58,319 nucleotides of DNA from CAIMMJ01 sp037131955 (GTDB lineage: Bacteria; Bacteroidota; Bacteroidia; UBA4408). The DNA is taken from positions 1-58,319 of the forward strand of contig JBAXQC010000009.1 of assembly GCA_037131955.1 (NCBI GenBank). Reading direction: 5' to 3'. Position 1 is the first letter of the stretch. Every line of letters starts with the position of its first letter. Of this stretch, positions 50,912 to 58,319 are shown one piece after another. The notes under the pieces were generated by a model. It saw only the letters and a list, made by a program, of their open reading frames with translations, had not been told where the DNA came from and made no database searches. Position numbers and translations under genes: made by a program.

Positions 50912-53900
50912 ATGAAAAAAAACTACATTAAAAATCTTTTGCTCAGTGGATTTTTTATTGCCAATTCACTAGGTGCATTTGCCCAAGTGTCATTCACAAA
51001 TTCAAACAACAAATTGCCAAATAATGCAACTAACTACAGAAGCGGTTGTGCGGTTTCTGTTGTTGATATTAATGATGACGGTTTAGATGATATTGTTAGA
51101 CTTGATCAAAGCAAAGACTTAAATATTGACATTCAAGGAACAAATGGAAATTTTACAAATTACTTTTTAGGTACCTTCACAGGTGGAAGGGCTTGGGCCA
51201 TGACTGTTGCCGACTTAGATAACAATGGAATTAAGGATGTAGTTGCAGGTATGGGTTCAACTGGTTCAATTGCCTTAATAAGTTTTAACGGAACTACCTA
51301 TTCTGCCAATATAAGTGTATTGCAAGGAAGTAATTTTTTCTGGCAAAATATTTCTGTTGGAGATTTTAACAACGACGGTTATCAAGATATTTTTGGTTGC
51401 GATGATGTTAACTGGTCTAAATTATACATCAATAATGGCAATGGAACTTTCAGGAGAATGGCCAATGCAATTCAATCTATATCTATTGCTACCGGAACGC
51501 TAACATTAAATGTGCAAACAGGATTAAATTTTCCCGTTGGTCAATCTGTTTATGTAGCTTACAATAGTGATAACTATATGAAAGGAAATGTTGTTTCATA
51601 CACTGGATCTACTCTAGTTGTAAATATTACAAACACAGTTGGAAGTGGAACTTTTGGAGGGTGGTCTATAGACCAAAATACAGTAATTAACTTTATAACT
51701 CATCCCGGCAATTGGGGCAATACCGGCGATCCAAACAACTCAGGAAATTATGGTACAGTTTGGACTGATTTTGACAGCGACGGCGATTTAGATTTTTATA
51801 TTGCAAAATGTCGTCAAAGCAGTAGTGATCCAAACGATTTACGCAGAATTGATGAACTGTTTATAAATGATGGAACTTACAAATTCAAAGAAGTTGCCGC
51901 CGCCAGAGGTCTTGCAAATGGATGGCAAACATGGACTGCCAGCTTTGGCGATATAGACAATGATGGCGATTTTGATGTTGCAGCAATAAATAACGATCAT
52001 ATTTCTCAAATTTTTGAGAACGATGGAACTGGAAATTATACAGAATTAATATCCGCCAATATCAGTACAAGCGGCATTTATCCTTTAGAATCACAATTTG
52101 AAGATTTTGATAACGATGGATATGTAGATTTATTTGTAACCGGTGATGATGATTATATTTATTATCACAATAACGGAGACAAAACATTTACTAGAGTAAA
52201 TTCTTTATTATCAACAAATGGGGTAATGTCTTTTGCAACAGGAGATTTAAACCACGATGGCTTTATTGATATATATGCAAGTTTAGGAGATATTTACAAC
52301 AATCCTTCATCTACTTTTGATGATATTCTTTACTTAAATAATGGTAATACAGTAAATCATTTTATATCTTTTGATTTACAAGGTACAGTATCTAATAATG
52401 ATGCTATTGGTGCAAATGTTGTAATTTATGGACCATGGGGAATGCAACGAAGAGAGGTTCGCTCAGGTGAAAGTTATGGCACTTGCAATTCTTTTACTTT
52501 ACATTTTGGTTTGGGAATTAATCAATCAGTAGATTCTGCAACAGTAATTTGGCCTTCAGGCATTGTTCAACATCTTTACAATTTAGAGGCTGATCAGTTT
52601 GTGAGCATCATAGAAAATGTATGTGTGCTATCAGGAAATACAATAGACGGACCTCTTGCAATATGTAATGGGCAAAGTACTACATTAACTGCAGCACAAG
52701 GATTTTCTTCTTATCTGTGGAGCGATGGAAGTACAGGTAATTCACTTACAACCTCAACACCTGCTAGTTATTCTGTATTGGTAACCAACTCAAGTGGCTG
52801 TAGTGCTTTATCACCAACAATAACCTTAGAAAATAATCCAATTGAAATTCCAACGATTTTAACCAATGGAGATAGCACTTTCTGTCAAGGAAATTCAATC
52901 ACATTAACATCATCTCCCGGAAACTCATACAATTGGTCTAATGGTGCAACTTCTCAGTCTGTTAATATTACAGAGAGCGGTACATACTCGGTTTCAGTTG
53001 CGGGAACTTGTCAATCTTTTTCATCCACACCAATTAATGTTAATGTATACCCAGCACCAGCACCTGTTGTTAATGGAGGATTTGTTAACAACCAAGGTTC
53101 AGTTACATTAACTGCCACTGGAAACAATTTAACTTGGTATGATAATCTTGCTGGAACCAACATTGTTGGAACAGGTCCAACTTTTGTTACACCCAACATT
53201 TCATCAACAACCACTTACTACGTTAGAGATTCATACACTTACGGCGGTGGTATTGAATATGTAGGACAAAATCATTTTACAGGAACATCTAGCTATTCCG
53301 GTAGTAATGCAACAAATGCTAACTTGATATTTGATGCTTTTGATAATTTTCTATTAAAGAAAGTAAAAGTTTATACTGATACTCCTGGCGAACGAGTAAT
53401 TATTTTAACAGATGCATCAAATGCAATTTTAGATAGTATTAGAGTAAATATTCCTATTGATTCTTCAATTGTAACACTAAACTTTAATATATCTGCTGGA
53501 ATAGGATATAAATTGGGTACACTTGCCTCACAAAACACCAGTGCCTTTGGTTTTGCAGGGCCAAGGTTAAAGAGAAGTCAAGGTGCATCTGTAACTTATC
53601 CTTATTTGATAAATAACTTGGTATCCATCTCTAATTCAAGCCAAGGTTTAAATGTTTATTATTATTTCTACAATTGGGAAATTGAAAAATCTAGTACAGT
53701 TTGTACAAGCCCTTTAGTTCCTGTAGATGCTGAAGTTATTATAACTGAAACTAGCAACCTGTCTAGCAATAACCAAGTATCTGTTTTCCCTAACCCTGCC
53801 TCAGGAGTTTTAAATGTAAACTTCAATAACTCATCAAATAGTGTCTTTAATTTGTTTGATGCAGCTGGCAGAAAAGTAATGAGCAAAAACTTAGTGAATG

Positions 53901-54001
53901 CCAACAATACAATTGATATAATTGGTTTGGCAAAAGGTATTTACCAAGTGCAAGTAGTAAACGGAGGTAGTGTAACTACAAAAAAATTATCTATTCAATA
54001 A
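50912..54001 (+). CDS. FG-GAP/VCBS-repeat protein with ASPIC/UnbV domain, Ig-like domains and type A T9SS tail
   Basis: The 1029-residue protein has a signal peptide (cleavage near GAFAQ). Seven Ca-binding FG-GAP-type loops of the form DxDxDG follow: DINDDGLDD, DLDNNGIKD, DFNNDGYQD, DFDSDGDLD, DIDNDGDFD, DFDNDGYVD and DLNHDGFID. The ASPIC/UnbV domain (about 490-570: GANVVIYGPWGMQRREVRSGESYGT...VIWPSG) follows. Three Ig/SprB-like modules with C...S.YLWSDGST and WYDNLAGTNIVG lie at 575-780, and a jelly-roll-like segment follows. The final 75 residues (VSVFPNPASGVLNVNF...LFDAAGRKVM...GIYQVQVVNGG..TKKLSI) are a type A sorting domain. It is a secreted, probably adhesive or polymer-binding propeller protein. 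A strong terminator follows. Confidence 0.9.
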   Translation: MKKNYIKNLLLSGFFIANSLGAFAQVSFTNSNNKLPNNATNYRSGCAVSVVDINDDGLDDIVRLDQSKDLNIDIQGTNGNFTNYFLGTFTGGRAWAMTVADLDNNGIKDVVAGMGSTGSIALISFNGTTYSANISVLQGSNFFWQNISVGDFNNDGYQDIFGCDDVNWSKLYINNGNGTFRRMANAIQSISIATGTLTLNVQTGLNFPVGQSVYVAYNSDNYMKGNVVSYTGSTLVVNITNTVGSGTFGGWSIDQNTVINFITHPGNWGNTGDPNNSGNYGTVWTDFDSDGDLDFYIAKCRQSSSDPNDLRRIDELFINDGTYKFKEVAAARGLANGWQTWTASFGDIDNDGDFDVAAINNDHISQIFENDGTGNYTELISANISTSGIYPLESQFEDFDNDGYVDLFVTGDDDYIYYHNNGDKTFTRVNSLLSTNGVMSFATGDLNHDGFIDIYASLGDIYNNPSSTFDDILYLNNGNTVNHFISFDLQGTVSNNDAIGANVVIYGPWGMQRREVRSGESYGTCNSFTLHFGLGINQSVDSATVIWPSGIVQHLYNLEADQFVSIIENVCVLSGNTIDGPLAICNGQSTTLTAAQGFSSYLWSDGSTGNSLTTSTPASYSVLVTNSSGCSALSPTITLENNPIEIPTILTNGDSTFCQGNSITLTSSPGNSYNWSNGATSQSVNITESGTYSVSVAGTCQSFSSTPINVNVYPAPAPVVNGGFVNNQGSVTLTATGNNLTWYDNLAGTNIVGTGPTFVTPNISSTTTYYVRDSYTYGGGIEYVGQNHFTGTSSYSGSNATNANLIFDAFDNFLLKKVKVYTDTPGERVIILTDASNAILDSIRVNIPIDSSIVTLNFNISAGIGYKLGTLASQNTSAFGFAGPRLKRSQGASVTYPYLINNLVSISNSSQGLNVYYYFYNWEIEKSSTVCTSPLVPVDAEVIITETSNLSSNNQVSVFPNPASGVLNVNFNNSSNSVFNLFDAAGRKVMSKNLVNANNTIDIIGLAKGIYQVQVVNGGSVTTKKLSIQ

Positions 54002-54016
54002 TTTTTTCAAGATTTT

Positions 54017-54055
54017 AAAAAGCCTTGCTTCTGCAAAATGAAGCAAGGCTTTTTT
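54017..54055 (+). terminator. Strong rho-independent terminator after the FG-GAP gene
   Basis: The arms AAAAAGCCTTGCTTC (54017-54031) and GAAGCAAGGCTTTTT pair over 15 bases around an 8-base loop and run into a T-tract interrupted by one G. It ends five bases before the ATG of the nuclease gene at 54061. Confidence 0.9.
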
Positions 54056-54060
54056 GTTTT

Positions 54061-55452
54061 ATGTACGCAATTGTAGATATAGAAACCACAGGTGGTTCGG
54101 CAGGTAACGAAAAGATTACTGAAATTGCCATAATCACTCACGATGGAAAAAAAATCGTGGACAGGTATTCTACACTTTTAAATCCAGAAAAACCAATTCC
54201 TGAATTTATACAAAGATTTACTGGAATTACCGATTACATGGTTCAAAACCAACCAAAATTTTATGAAGTTGCCAAGGAAATTTTGGAGTTAATGGAAGGA
54301 AAGATATTTGTTGCCCACAATGTAAACTTCGATTATTCGTTTGTTAAGCGTGAATTTGAATCATTGGGATTTAGTTTTAAAAAAGACACACTTTGCACTG
54401 TTAAACTTTCGAGAAAAATTATTCCTGGTTTTCCCTCTTATAGTTTAGGAAAGCTTTGCAATGCCCTAGGAATTGGCTTAGAAAATAGGCACAGAGCCTT
54501 AGGCGATGCTCTAGCAACTGCAGAACTGTTTACTCTGTTAAAAGAGAAAGATGATACAAATGTTTTTGAGCAATTTTTAAATCCTGTATCTAAAATCAGA
54601 AAAAAAACTATTCAAGAATTTTCGGTTCCAATAAATCATCTTCCAGAAAGACCAGGCGTTTATTTTTTTTACGACTACCACGACCAAATAATTTATGTTG
54701 GGAAAAGTAAAAACATAAAAGCCCGTGTTGCCAATCATTTAAGCAATACCAAAACAAAAAAAGCAATAGAACTACTTAAGAATACCAAAGAAATTAAGTT
54801 TAAAGAAACAGGCTCCGAAGAAGTTGCTCTTGTTTTGGAAAGCATGGAAATTTCTGGAATAAAACCAAGATTTAACAGTGTAGGAAAAAAGCCTGGAAAG
54901 AATATTTATTTAGTAAATTATGTAAGCAAAGATGGCTACTTAGGTGCTAAACTTAAGTATATTGTAGAGGAAAATGATGAGGTGTTAAAGGGCTTTAATT
55001 CTGCAAAAGAAGCAGAAAACTTTTTAGAGTTAAATAAAAAGAAGTTTGTATTGTGTGGTAAATATTTGGGAGAAAATTTAGGGACTAAAAAGTGTTTCAA
55101 TAGGCAACTAAACTCATGTTTGGGTGCTTGCGAAGGAGTGGAGCAGACAAAAATCTATAATAAAAGATTTAATATGTTTTTAGAACAGTTTAATTTTTTG
55201 AAACAAGATTTTATTTTAATTTTTGAATCTGAAAATGCAGATGAAAACTACTTAATAAGAGCTGGAAACCATAAAAAAATTGGAATTAAAAAATACAGCA
55301 AAGAATTTTTAAACAACGAGTTAGAGTGGGGAAATTTAATAGAATTAAAAGAAATACATAATCACACTTACCAAATTCTAAAGTACATTGTTGACAAGAA
55401 AAAATATCAAAAAATGATAGAGATAAATAATCCAAACCAACTCTTTTCTTGA
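54061..55452 (+). CDS. DnaQ-type 3'-5' exonuclease fused to UvrC-like GIY-YIG nuclease
   Basis: The 463-residue protein begins at ATG 54061, directly with the exonuclease Exo I motif (MYAIVDIETTGGS, Asp6/Glu8). The frame extends to 54025, but that would include the terminator. Exo II is HNVNFDYSFVKREF and Exo III HRALGDALATAEL, giving a complete DEDDh site in residues 1-165. A GIY-YIG nuclease domain follows at about 195-280 (PGVYFFYDYHDQIIYVGKSKNIKARVANHL), then a conserved Cys-containing segment (KKCFNRQLNSCLGACEGV) like the UvrC Cys-rich region. The pairing is seen in Cho/DnaQ-UvrC proteins of Bacteroidota and suggests a role in DNA repair. Starting five bases after a terminator is unusual; its promoter is not apparent. 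Confidence 0.9.
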   Translation: MYAIVDIETTGGSAGNEKITEIAIITHDGKKIVDRYSTLLNPEKPIPEFIQRFTGITDYMVQNQPKFYEVAKEILELMEGKIFVAHNVNFDYSFVKREFESLGFSFKKDTLCTVKLSRKIIPGFPSYSLGKLCNALGIGLENRHRALGDALATAELFTLLKEKDDTNVFEQFLNPVSKIRKKTIQEFSVPINHLPERPGVYFFYDYHDQIIYVGKSKNIKARVANHLSNTKTKKAIELLKNTKEIKFKETGSEEVALVLESMEISGIKPRFNSVGKKPGKNIYLVNYVSKDGYLGAKLKYIVEENDEVLKGFNSAKEAENFLELNKKKFVLCGKYLGENLGTKKCFNRQLNSCLGACEGVEQTKIYNKRFNMFLEQFNFLKQDFILIFESENADENYLIRAGNHKKIGIKKYSKEFLNNELEWGNLIELKEIHNHTYQILKYIVDKKKYQKMIEINNPNQLFS

Positions 55453-55602
55453 CTTATGCATTTAACACTTATTACAAATGAAAATAAGTTTAAACATCTA
55501 AATACTAGTTGTATTCTCCTTTACCCTTGATGAGATATTTGTCTTGCATTTTTCTGTTTAATCATCAAAATAAAAAAAATTATAAAACACAACAGTTTAA
55601 AT

Positions 55603-56463
55603 TTAAATTTCAAAAGAACTTTCAAATTCCTTTTTATTTCCTTCTAAAATCCTTAAATAGTATTTTCCTTTTTTCCAGTTATACACACTAAAACATAGTT
55701 TATATATATTCTTATCCTGGGTAGAATAATTATTGTCGGCAATTACTTTTATTGCGTTTCCAAGAGTATCAAAAACTGCAATCATCAGTTTAGTATTACT
55801 TTTTTTCTGGTACTCAACTTTTGTTTTATAAAAATACTTAATGTTGGAGAACATTATATTGGGTAAATTTAAATACGTAAAAAAATTATTTGGAACTGCT
55901 GTATTTTTTAATTTTGCACACAAGCCTATAAGTGCATTAGAACTTGAATCAAATGTTTGCGGCACGCTTTCCAAAGAATTGTTATCCGATAAACACCATA
56001 CTGCTTTTTGTTGTGTTGTTAAATCAAAATTATTTTGGTTTAAAAAACGAGCCAGTTTCACTAAGCCTGAATCCGCCATTTTGCCCAATAAATAATTGCT
56101 TTTGAACAACGGAGAAGAGTTGCTCAGCTGACAACAAAAACCGTAAAGCGGAACAATTTTTTTTTGGTATCCATTAATTTTAATACTCATTTTTTTTGTA
56201 AGAATGATGTCTTGCAAATTATTCTCTGCTGAATTAATTATTCTTCCCGGTTCAAAAAACAGAGAAATTTCATTGTTCTGTTTATTTATTAACTGAGCTT
56301 CAATGCAATTTCCTTCATGCCCAGAAAGACTTATAAAATTTGCAGAAACTAAATTTCTTTTTACTGCATCTTCAATGGATATTTCTGTGTTGTGAGCAAA
56401 ATTCTCTGTGCTCAATAAACTAATTATCAGTATTGCTTTTACTGCCACTTCCATAGTTTTCAT
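55603..56463 (-). CDS. Exported protein of unknown function with Cys/Gln motifs and FlgD-like/T9SS-like tail
   Basis: The 286-residue protein has a signal peptide (cleavage near NFAHN). The central region includes EPGR (71-74), a GFCCQLSNSSP block (108-118, Cys110/111), LGKMADSGLVKLARFLN (126-142) and TTQQKAVWCLSD (149-160). The Cys block plus the QxAVW motif recalls thioester domains (Cys and Gln of TQxAIW), but the family identity is unproven. The C-terminal 65 residues (MIAVFDTLGNAIKVI...KGKYYLRILEGNKKEFESSFEI) look like a FlgD/T9SS-tail Ig-like strand set. The gene is separated by 150 bases from the nuclease gene, with which it converges. Confidence 0.55.
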   Translation of the reverse strand: MKTMEVAVKAILIISLLSTENFAHNTEISIEDAVKRNLVSANFISLSGHEGNCIEAQLINKQNNEISLFFEPGRIINSAENNLQDIILTKKMSIKINGYQKKIVPLYGFCCQLSNSSPLFKSNYLLGKMADSGLVKLARFLNQNNFDLTTQQKAVWCLSDNNSLESVPQTFDSSSNALIGLCAKLKNTAVPNNFFTYLNLPNIMFSNIKYFYKTKVEYQKKSNTKLMIAVFDTLGNAIKVIADNNYSTQDKNIYKLCFSVYNWKKGKYYLRILEGNKKEFESSFEI

Positions 56464-56717
56464 AATTAAAAAGTTTTGGTGAAGTAGATTTAGGTCATTT
56501 GCTGTTTTTATATTTTACAACAAGTAGTTTTATATTTTAGTATATATAAATTAAAATAAATTTTAGAAATAATTTCTCAAACCTTTTTATGGTTATAAAA
56601 ATTGTAGAAATAATACTTCATTATTTAGATTAAAAAATGATGATATCGTTATTTTATTTATGTTTGAAACTAATAAATAAACAATAATCTATTTAGTATA
56701 AATATTATTTATAAGTG

Positions 56718-57287
56718 ATGAGTAAAATCCTTCAATTTAAAATTAGTTTAAAAAGGAGTAATCCAAAAATTTGGAGAAGATTTCAAATAGAAAATAATCT
56801 AATGTTTTTTGATTTGCATTTGGTTATTCAAGGTGTAATGGGTTGGACAAATACCCATTTATACCAATTTGTGTATGAAAAAAACTCATACATCGGCAAC
56901 CCAGAAATGTTAGATTATTATGATGTTTCTGATGATAAAATTACAGAGTTATCAGTTTTTTTTGATAAGTCTAAAATGAAAATCTTGTATGAATATGACT
57001 TTGGCGATGATTGGGTTCATGAATTAGTATTAGAAAAAATTCTTGATAAAAATGATACACAGCAATATCCAATATGCCTAGAAGGAGAACTTGCATGTCC
57101 GATTGAAGATTCAGGTGGTATTTTTGGTTATTACAATTTGATGGAGAAGTATAATAATTCTAAAGATGATGAACACAGCGATACAGTTGAATGGGTGGGA
57201 GAAGATTTTAATCCAGAGTTTTTTGATATAGAATCAGTAAATGAAATTTTGAAAGATTACAAAAGAATTGATTTAGGATTTAATTGA
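56718..57287 (+). CDS. Plasmid pRiA4b ORF-3 family protein
   Basis: The 189-residue protein (ATG 56718, overlapping a GTG at 56715 that would add one residue) has the full family pattern. It shows FKISLKRSNPKIWRRFQI (7-24), DLHLVIQGVMGWTNTHLYQFVY (33-54), the central ILYEYDFGDDWVHELVLEKI (about 93-112), and a Cys-containing YPICLEGELACPIEDSGGIFGYYNLM loop (118-143). The family (IS1096 TnpR-like) is widespread, often on mobile elements, and uncharacterised. The threonine aldolase gene begins 25 bases later on the same strand. A second, divergent member is at 7697-8356. Confidence 0.88.
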   Translation: MSKILQFKISLKRSNPKIWRRFQIENNLMFFDLHLVIQGVMGWTNTHLYQFVYEKNSYIGNPEMLDYYDVSDDKITELSVFFDKSKMKILYEYDFGDDWVHELVLEKILDKNDTQQYPICLEGELACPIEDSGGIFGYYNLMEKYNNSKDDEHSDTVEWVGEDFNPEFFDIESVNEILKDYKRIDLGFN

Positions 57288-57312
57288 CAATGGAAGTTAG
57301 CAATAAATTAAA

Positions 57313-58319
57313 ATGAAAATAGATTTAAGAAGCGACACAGTTACAAAACCCAGCAAAGAAATGTTGCAAGCTATGCTAAAGGCAGAGGTTGGTGATGATG
57401 TGTTTGCTGAAGACCCCACCATAAATTTACTAGAAGAAACAGTAGCAAGTATGTTTGGTAAAGAAGCTGCTTTGTTTTGTCCTTCGGGAACCATGACCAA
57501 TCAAATAGCCATAAAAATTCACACACAACCGGGCGATGAATTAATTTGCGACGAAGAATCGCACATATACAATTTTGAAGGTGGTGGAATTTCTTTTAAC
57601 TCTTTGGTGCAAGCAAAATTAGTGCAAGGGAACAATGGAAGAATTACTGCTTTGCAAATTGAAGATGCCATAAATCCATCGTATGATTGGTTTGCTCAAA
57701 CAAAATTAGTTTCATTAGAAAATACTGTAAATAAGGCAGGAGGTAGTGTTTACGAATATTCAGAAATGAAAAAGATTTCTGATTTATGCAAAACAAAAAA
57801 CTTAGCCTTGCATCTTGATGGAGCAAGAATTTTTAATGCTTTGGAAGTAAGCAAAAACTCACCAGAAAGCATTGGCGTTTTGTTTGATACTATCTCCGTT
57901 TGTTTTTCAAAAGGATTGGGAGCACCGGTCGGCTCTGCTTTGTTGGGTACAAAAGAAAACATAAAAAAAGCCCGTAGAATAAGAAAACTTTTTGGAGGGG
58001 GAACTCGTCAAGGTGGATTTTTAGCTGCCGCAGCATTGTATGCTTTGAACAATAATGTTTCTAGGTTATCTCAAGATCATATTAAGGCCAAGGAAATAGA
58101 AAGAGTTTTACAAGGTTGCTCTTATGTATCGCAAATATTACCTGTAGAAACAAACATTATTATTTTTACTATTGATCAAAAATATTCTGCTACTAATTTT
58201 GTAGAAAAAGCAAAAGAAAAAAATATTTTTTGCACCACGTTTGGCAAAAACAAAGTAAGAATGGTTACCCATTTAGATTATACCAACGATATGCATGAAT
58301 TTGTTTTAAAAACTTTGCC
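57313..58319 (+). CDS. ltaE: Low-specificity L-threonine aldolase, 3' end cut by window
   Basis: The open frame starts MKIDLRSDTVTKPSKEMLQA and runs off the window after about 335 residues (the family is about 340-350, so almost the whole gene is seen). It has the family signature DLRSDTVT, VGDDVFAEDP, CPSGTMTNQIA, the PLP-binding lysine in SVCFSKGLGAPVGS, and the HLDGAR motif. The enzyme cleaves threonine and allo-threonine to glycine and acetaldehyde. The gene starts 25 bases after the pRiA4b ORF-3 gene and probably shares its transcript. Confidence 0.95.
   Translation, partial: MKIDLRSDTVTKPSKEMLQAMLKAEVGDDVFAEDPTINLLEETVASMFGKEAALFCPSGTMTNQIAIKIHTQPGDELICDEESHIYNFEGGGISFNSLVQAKLVQGNNGRITALQIEDAINPSYDWFAQTKLVSLENTVNKAGGSVYEYSEMKKISDLCKTKNLALHLDGARIFNALEVSKNSPESIGVLFDTISVCFSKGLGAPVGSALLGTKENIKKARRIRKLFGGGTRQGGFLAAAALYALNNNVSRLSQDHIKAKEIERVLQGCSYVSQILPVETNIIIFTIDQKYSATNFVEKAKEKNIFCTTFGKNKVRMVTHLDYTNDMHEFVLKTL

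Noticed and set aside
1..58319. tRNA/rRNA genes, CRISPR arrays, prophage, complete insertion sequences
   Set aside because: Scanned by eye in spacers on both strands; no TPsiC-like arm pairs, regularly spaced repeats, integrase or transposase genes were found. A faint or diverged RNA gene could be missed without a search tool.

Overview
The window comes from a low-GC (roughly one third G+C) member of the Bacteroidota. The main evidence is a set of type IX secretion (T9SS) and gliding components: a PorP/SprF-like protein beside a giant protein with a type B (gliding-motility) C-terminal domain, a PorT/SprT-like barrel, and two secreted proteins with type A sorting domains. Supporting evidence is the near absence of Shine-Dalgarno sequences, promoter-like TAnnTTTG boxes, a type III glutamine synthetase, a split-alpha transhydrogenase and CarboxypepD_reg outer-membrane proteins. 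The order or family cannot be fixed by eye. Standard genetic code, no rRNA, tRNA, CRISPR array, prophage or complete insertion sequence was seen.

Layout. 1-5.0 kb (minus): a cut TraB/GumN-like gene, then PorP/SprF plus its likely type B CTD partner. 5.5-12.7 kb (minus): housekeeping block with an MFS permease, miaA, an acidic-tailed pRiA4b ORF-3-like protein, cca, an outer-membrane protein, fabI and ribBA. 12.8-19 kb (plus): tpiA, prmA and a 1493-residue exported protein of unknown function. 19-29.6 kb is an accessory-looking stretch with long gene-poor spacers. It holds a carboxypeptidase-regulatory-like protein and a gluzincin/propeller/barrel protein, each bracketed by diverged or exact repeats, a small basic lipoprotein, a PepSY-like/outer-membrane barrel pair, a SOUL haem-binding protein and a PIN toxin-antitoxin pair.

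29.6-36 kb: monocistronic glnN with a good promoter and terminator, ung, a conserved hypothetical gene, phosphosulfolactate synthase and a TPR protein. 35.4-44.6 kb (minus): pntAA-pntAB-pntB, an ABC exporter with a LolA-like protein in overlapping frames, and the cluster aminotransferase-heptose kinase-ubiE-porT. 45-58 kb: a MauE/DoxX-thioredoxin fusion, clpB, a pentahaem cytochrome c with a T9SS tail, an FG-GAP/ASPIC-UnbV protein with a T9SS tail, a DnaQ/GIY-YIG fusion nuclease, an unusual Cys/Gln-containing secreted protein, a canonical pRiA4b ORF-3 protein and a cut threonine aldolase.

The T9SS theme links distant parts of the window. PorT and PorP/SprF belong to the machinery, while the 1170-aa CTD protein, the cytochrome and the FG-GAP protein are its cargo. 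The most unusual items are the repeat-bracketed genes at 19.4-23.6 kb, the HEYRH protease-like barrel protein, the 1493-aa orphan, the surface-directed pentahaem cytochrome and the possible thioester-type protein at 55.6-56.5 kb. All functional calls are read from sequence motifs only; no searches were run.
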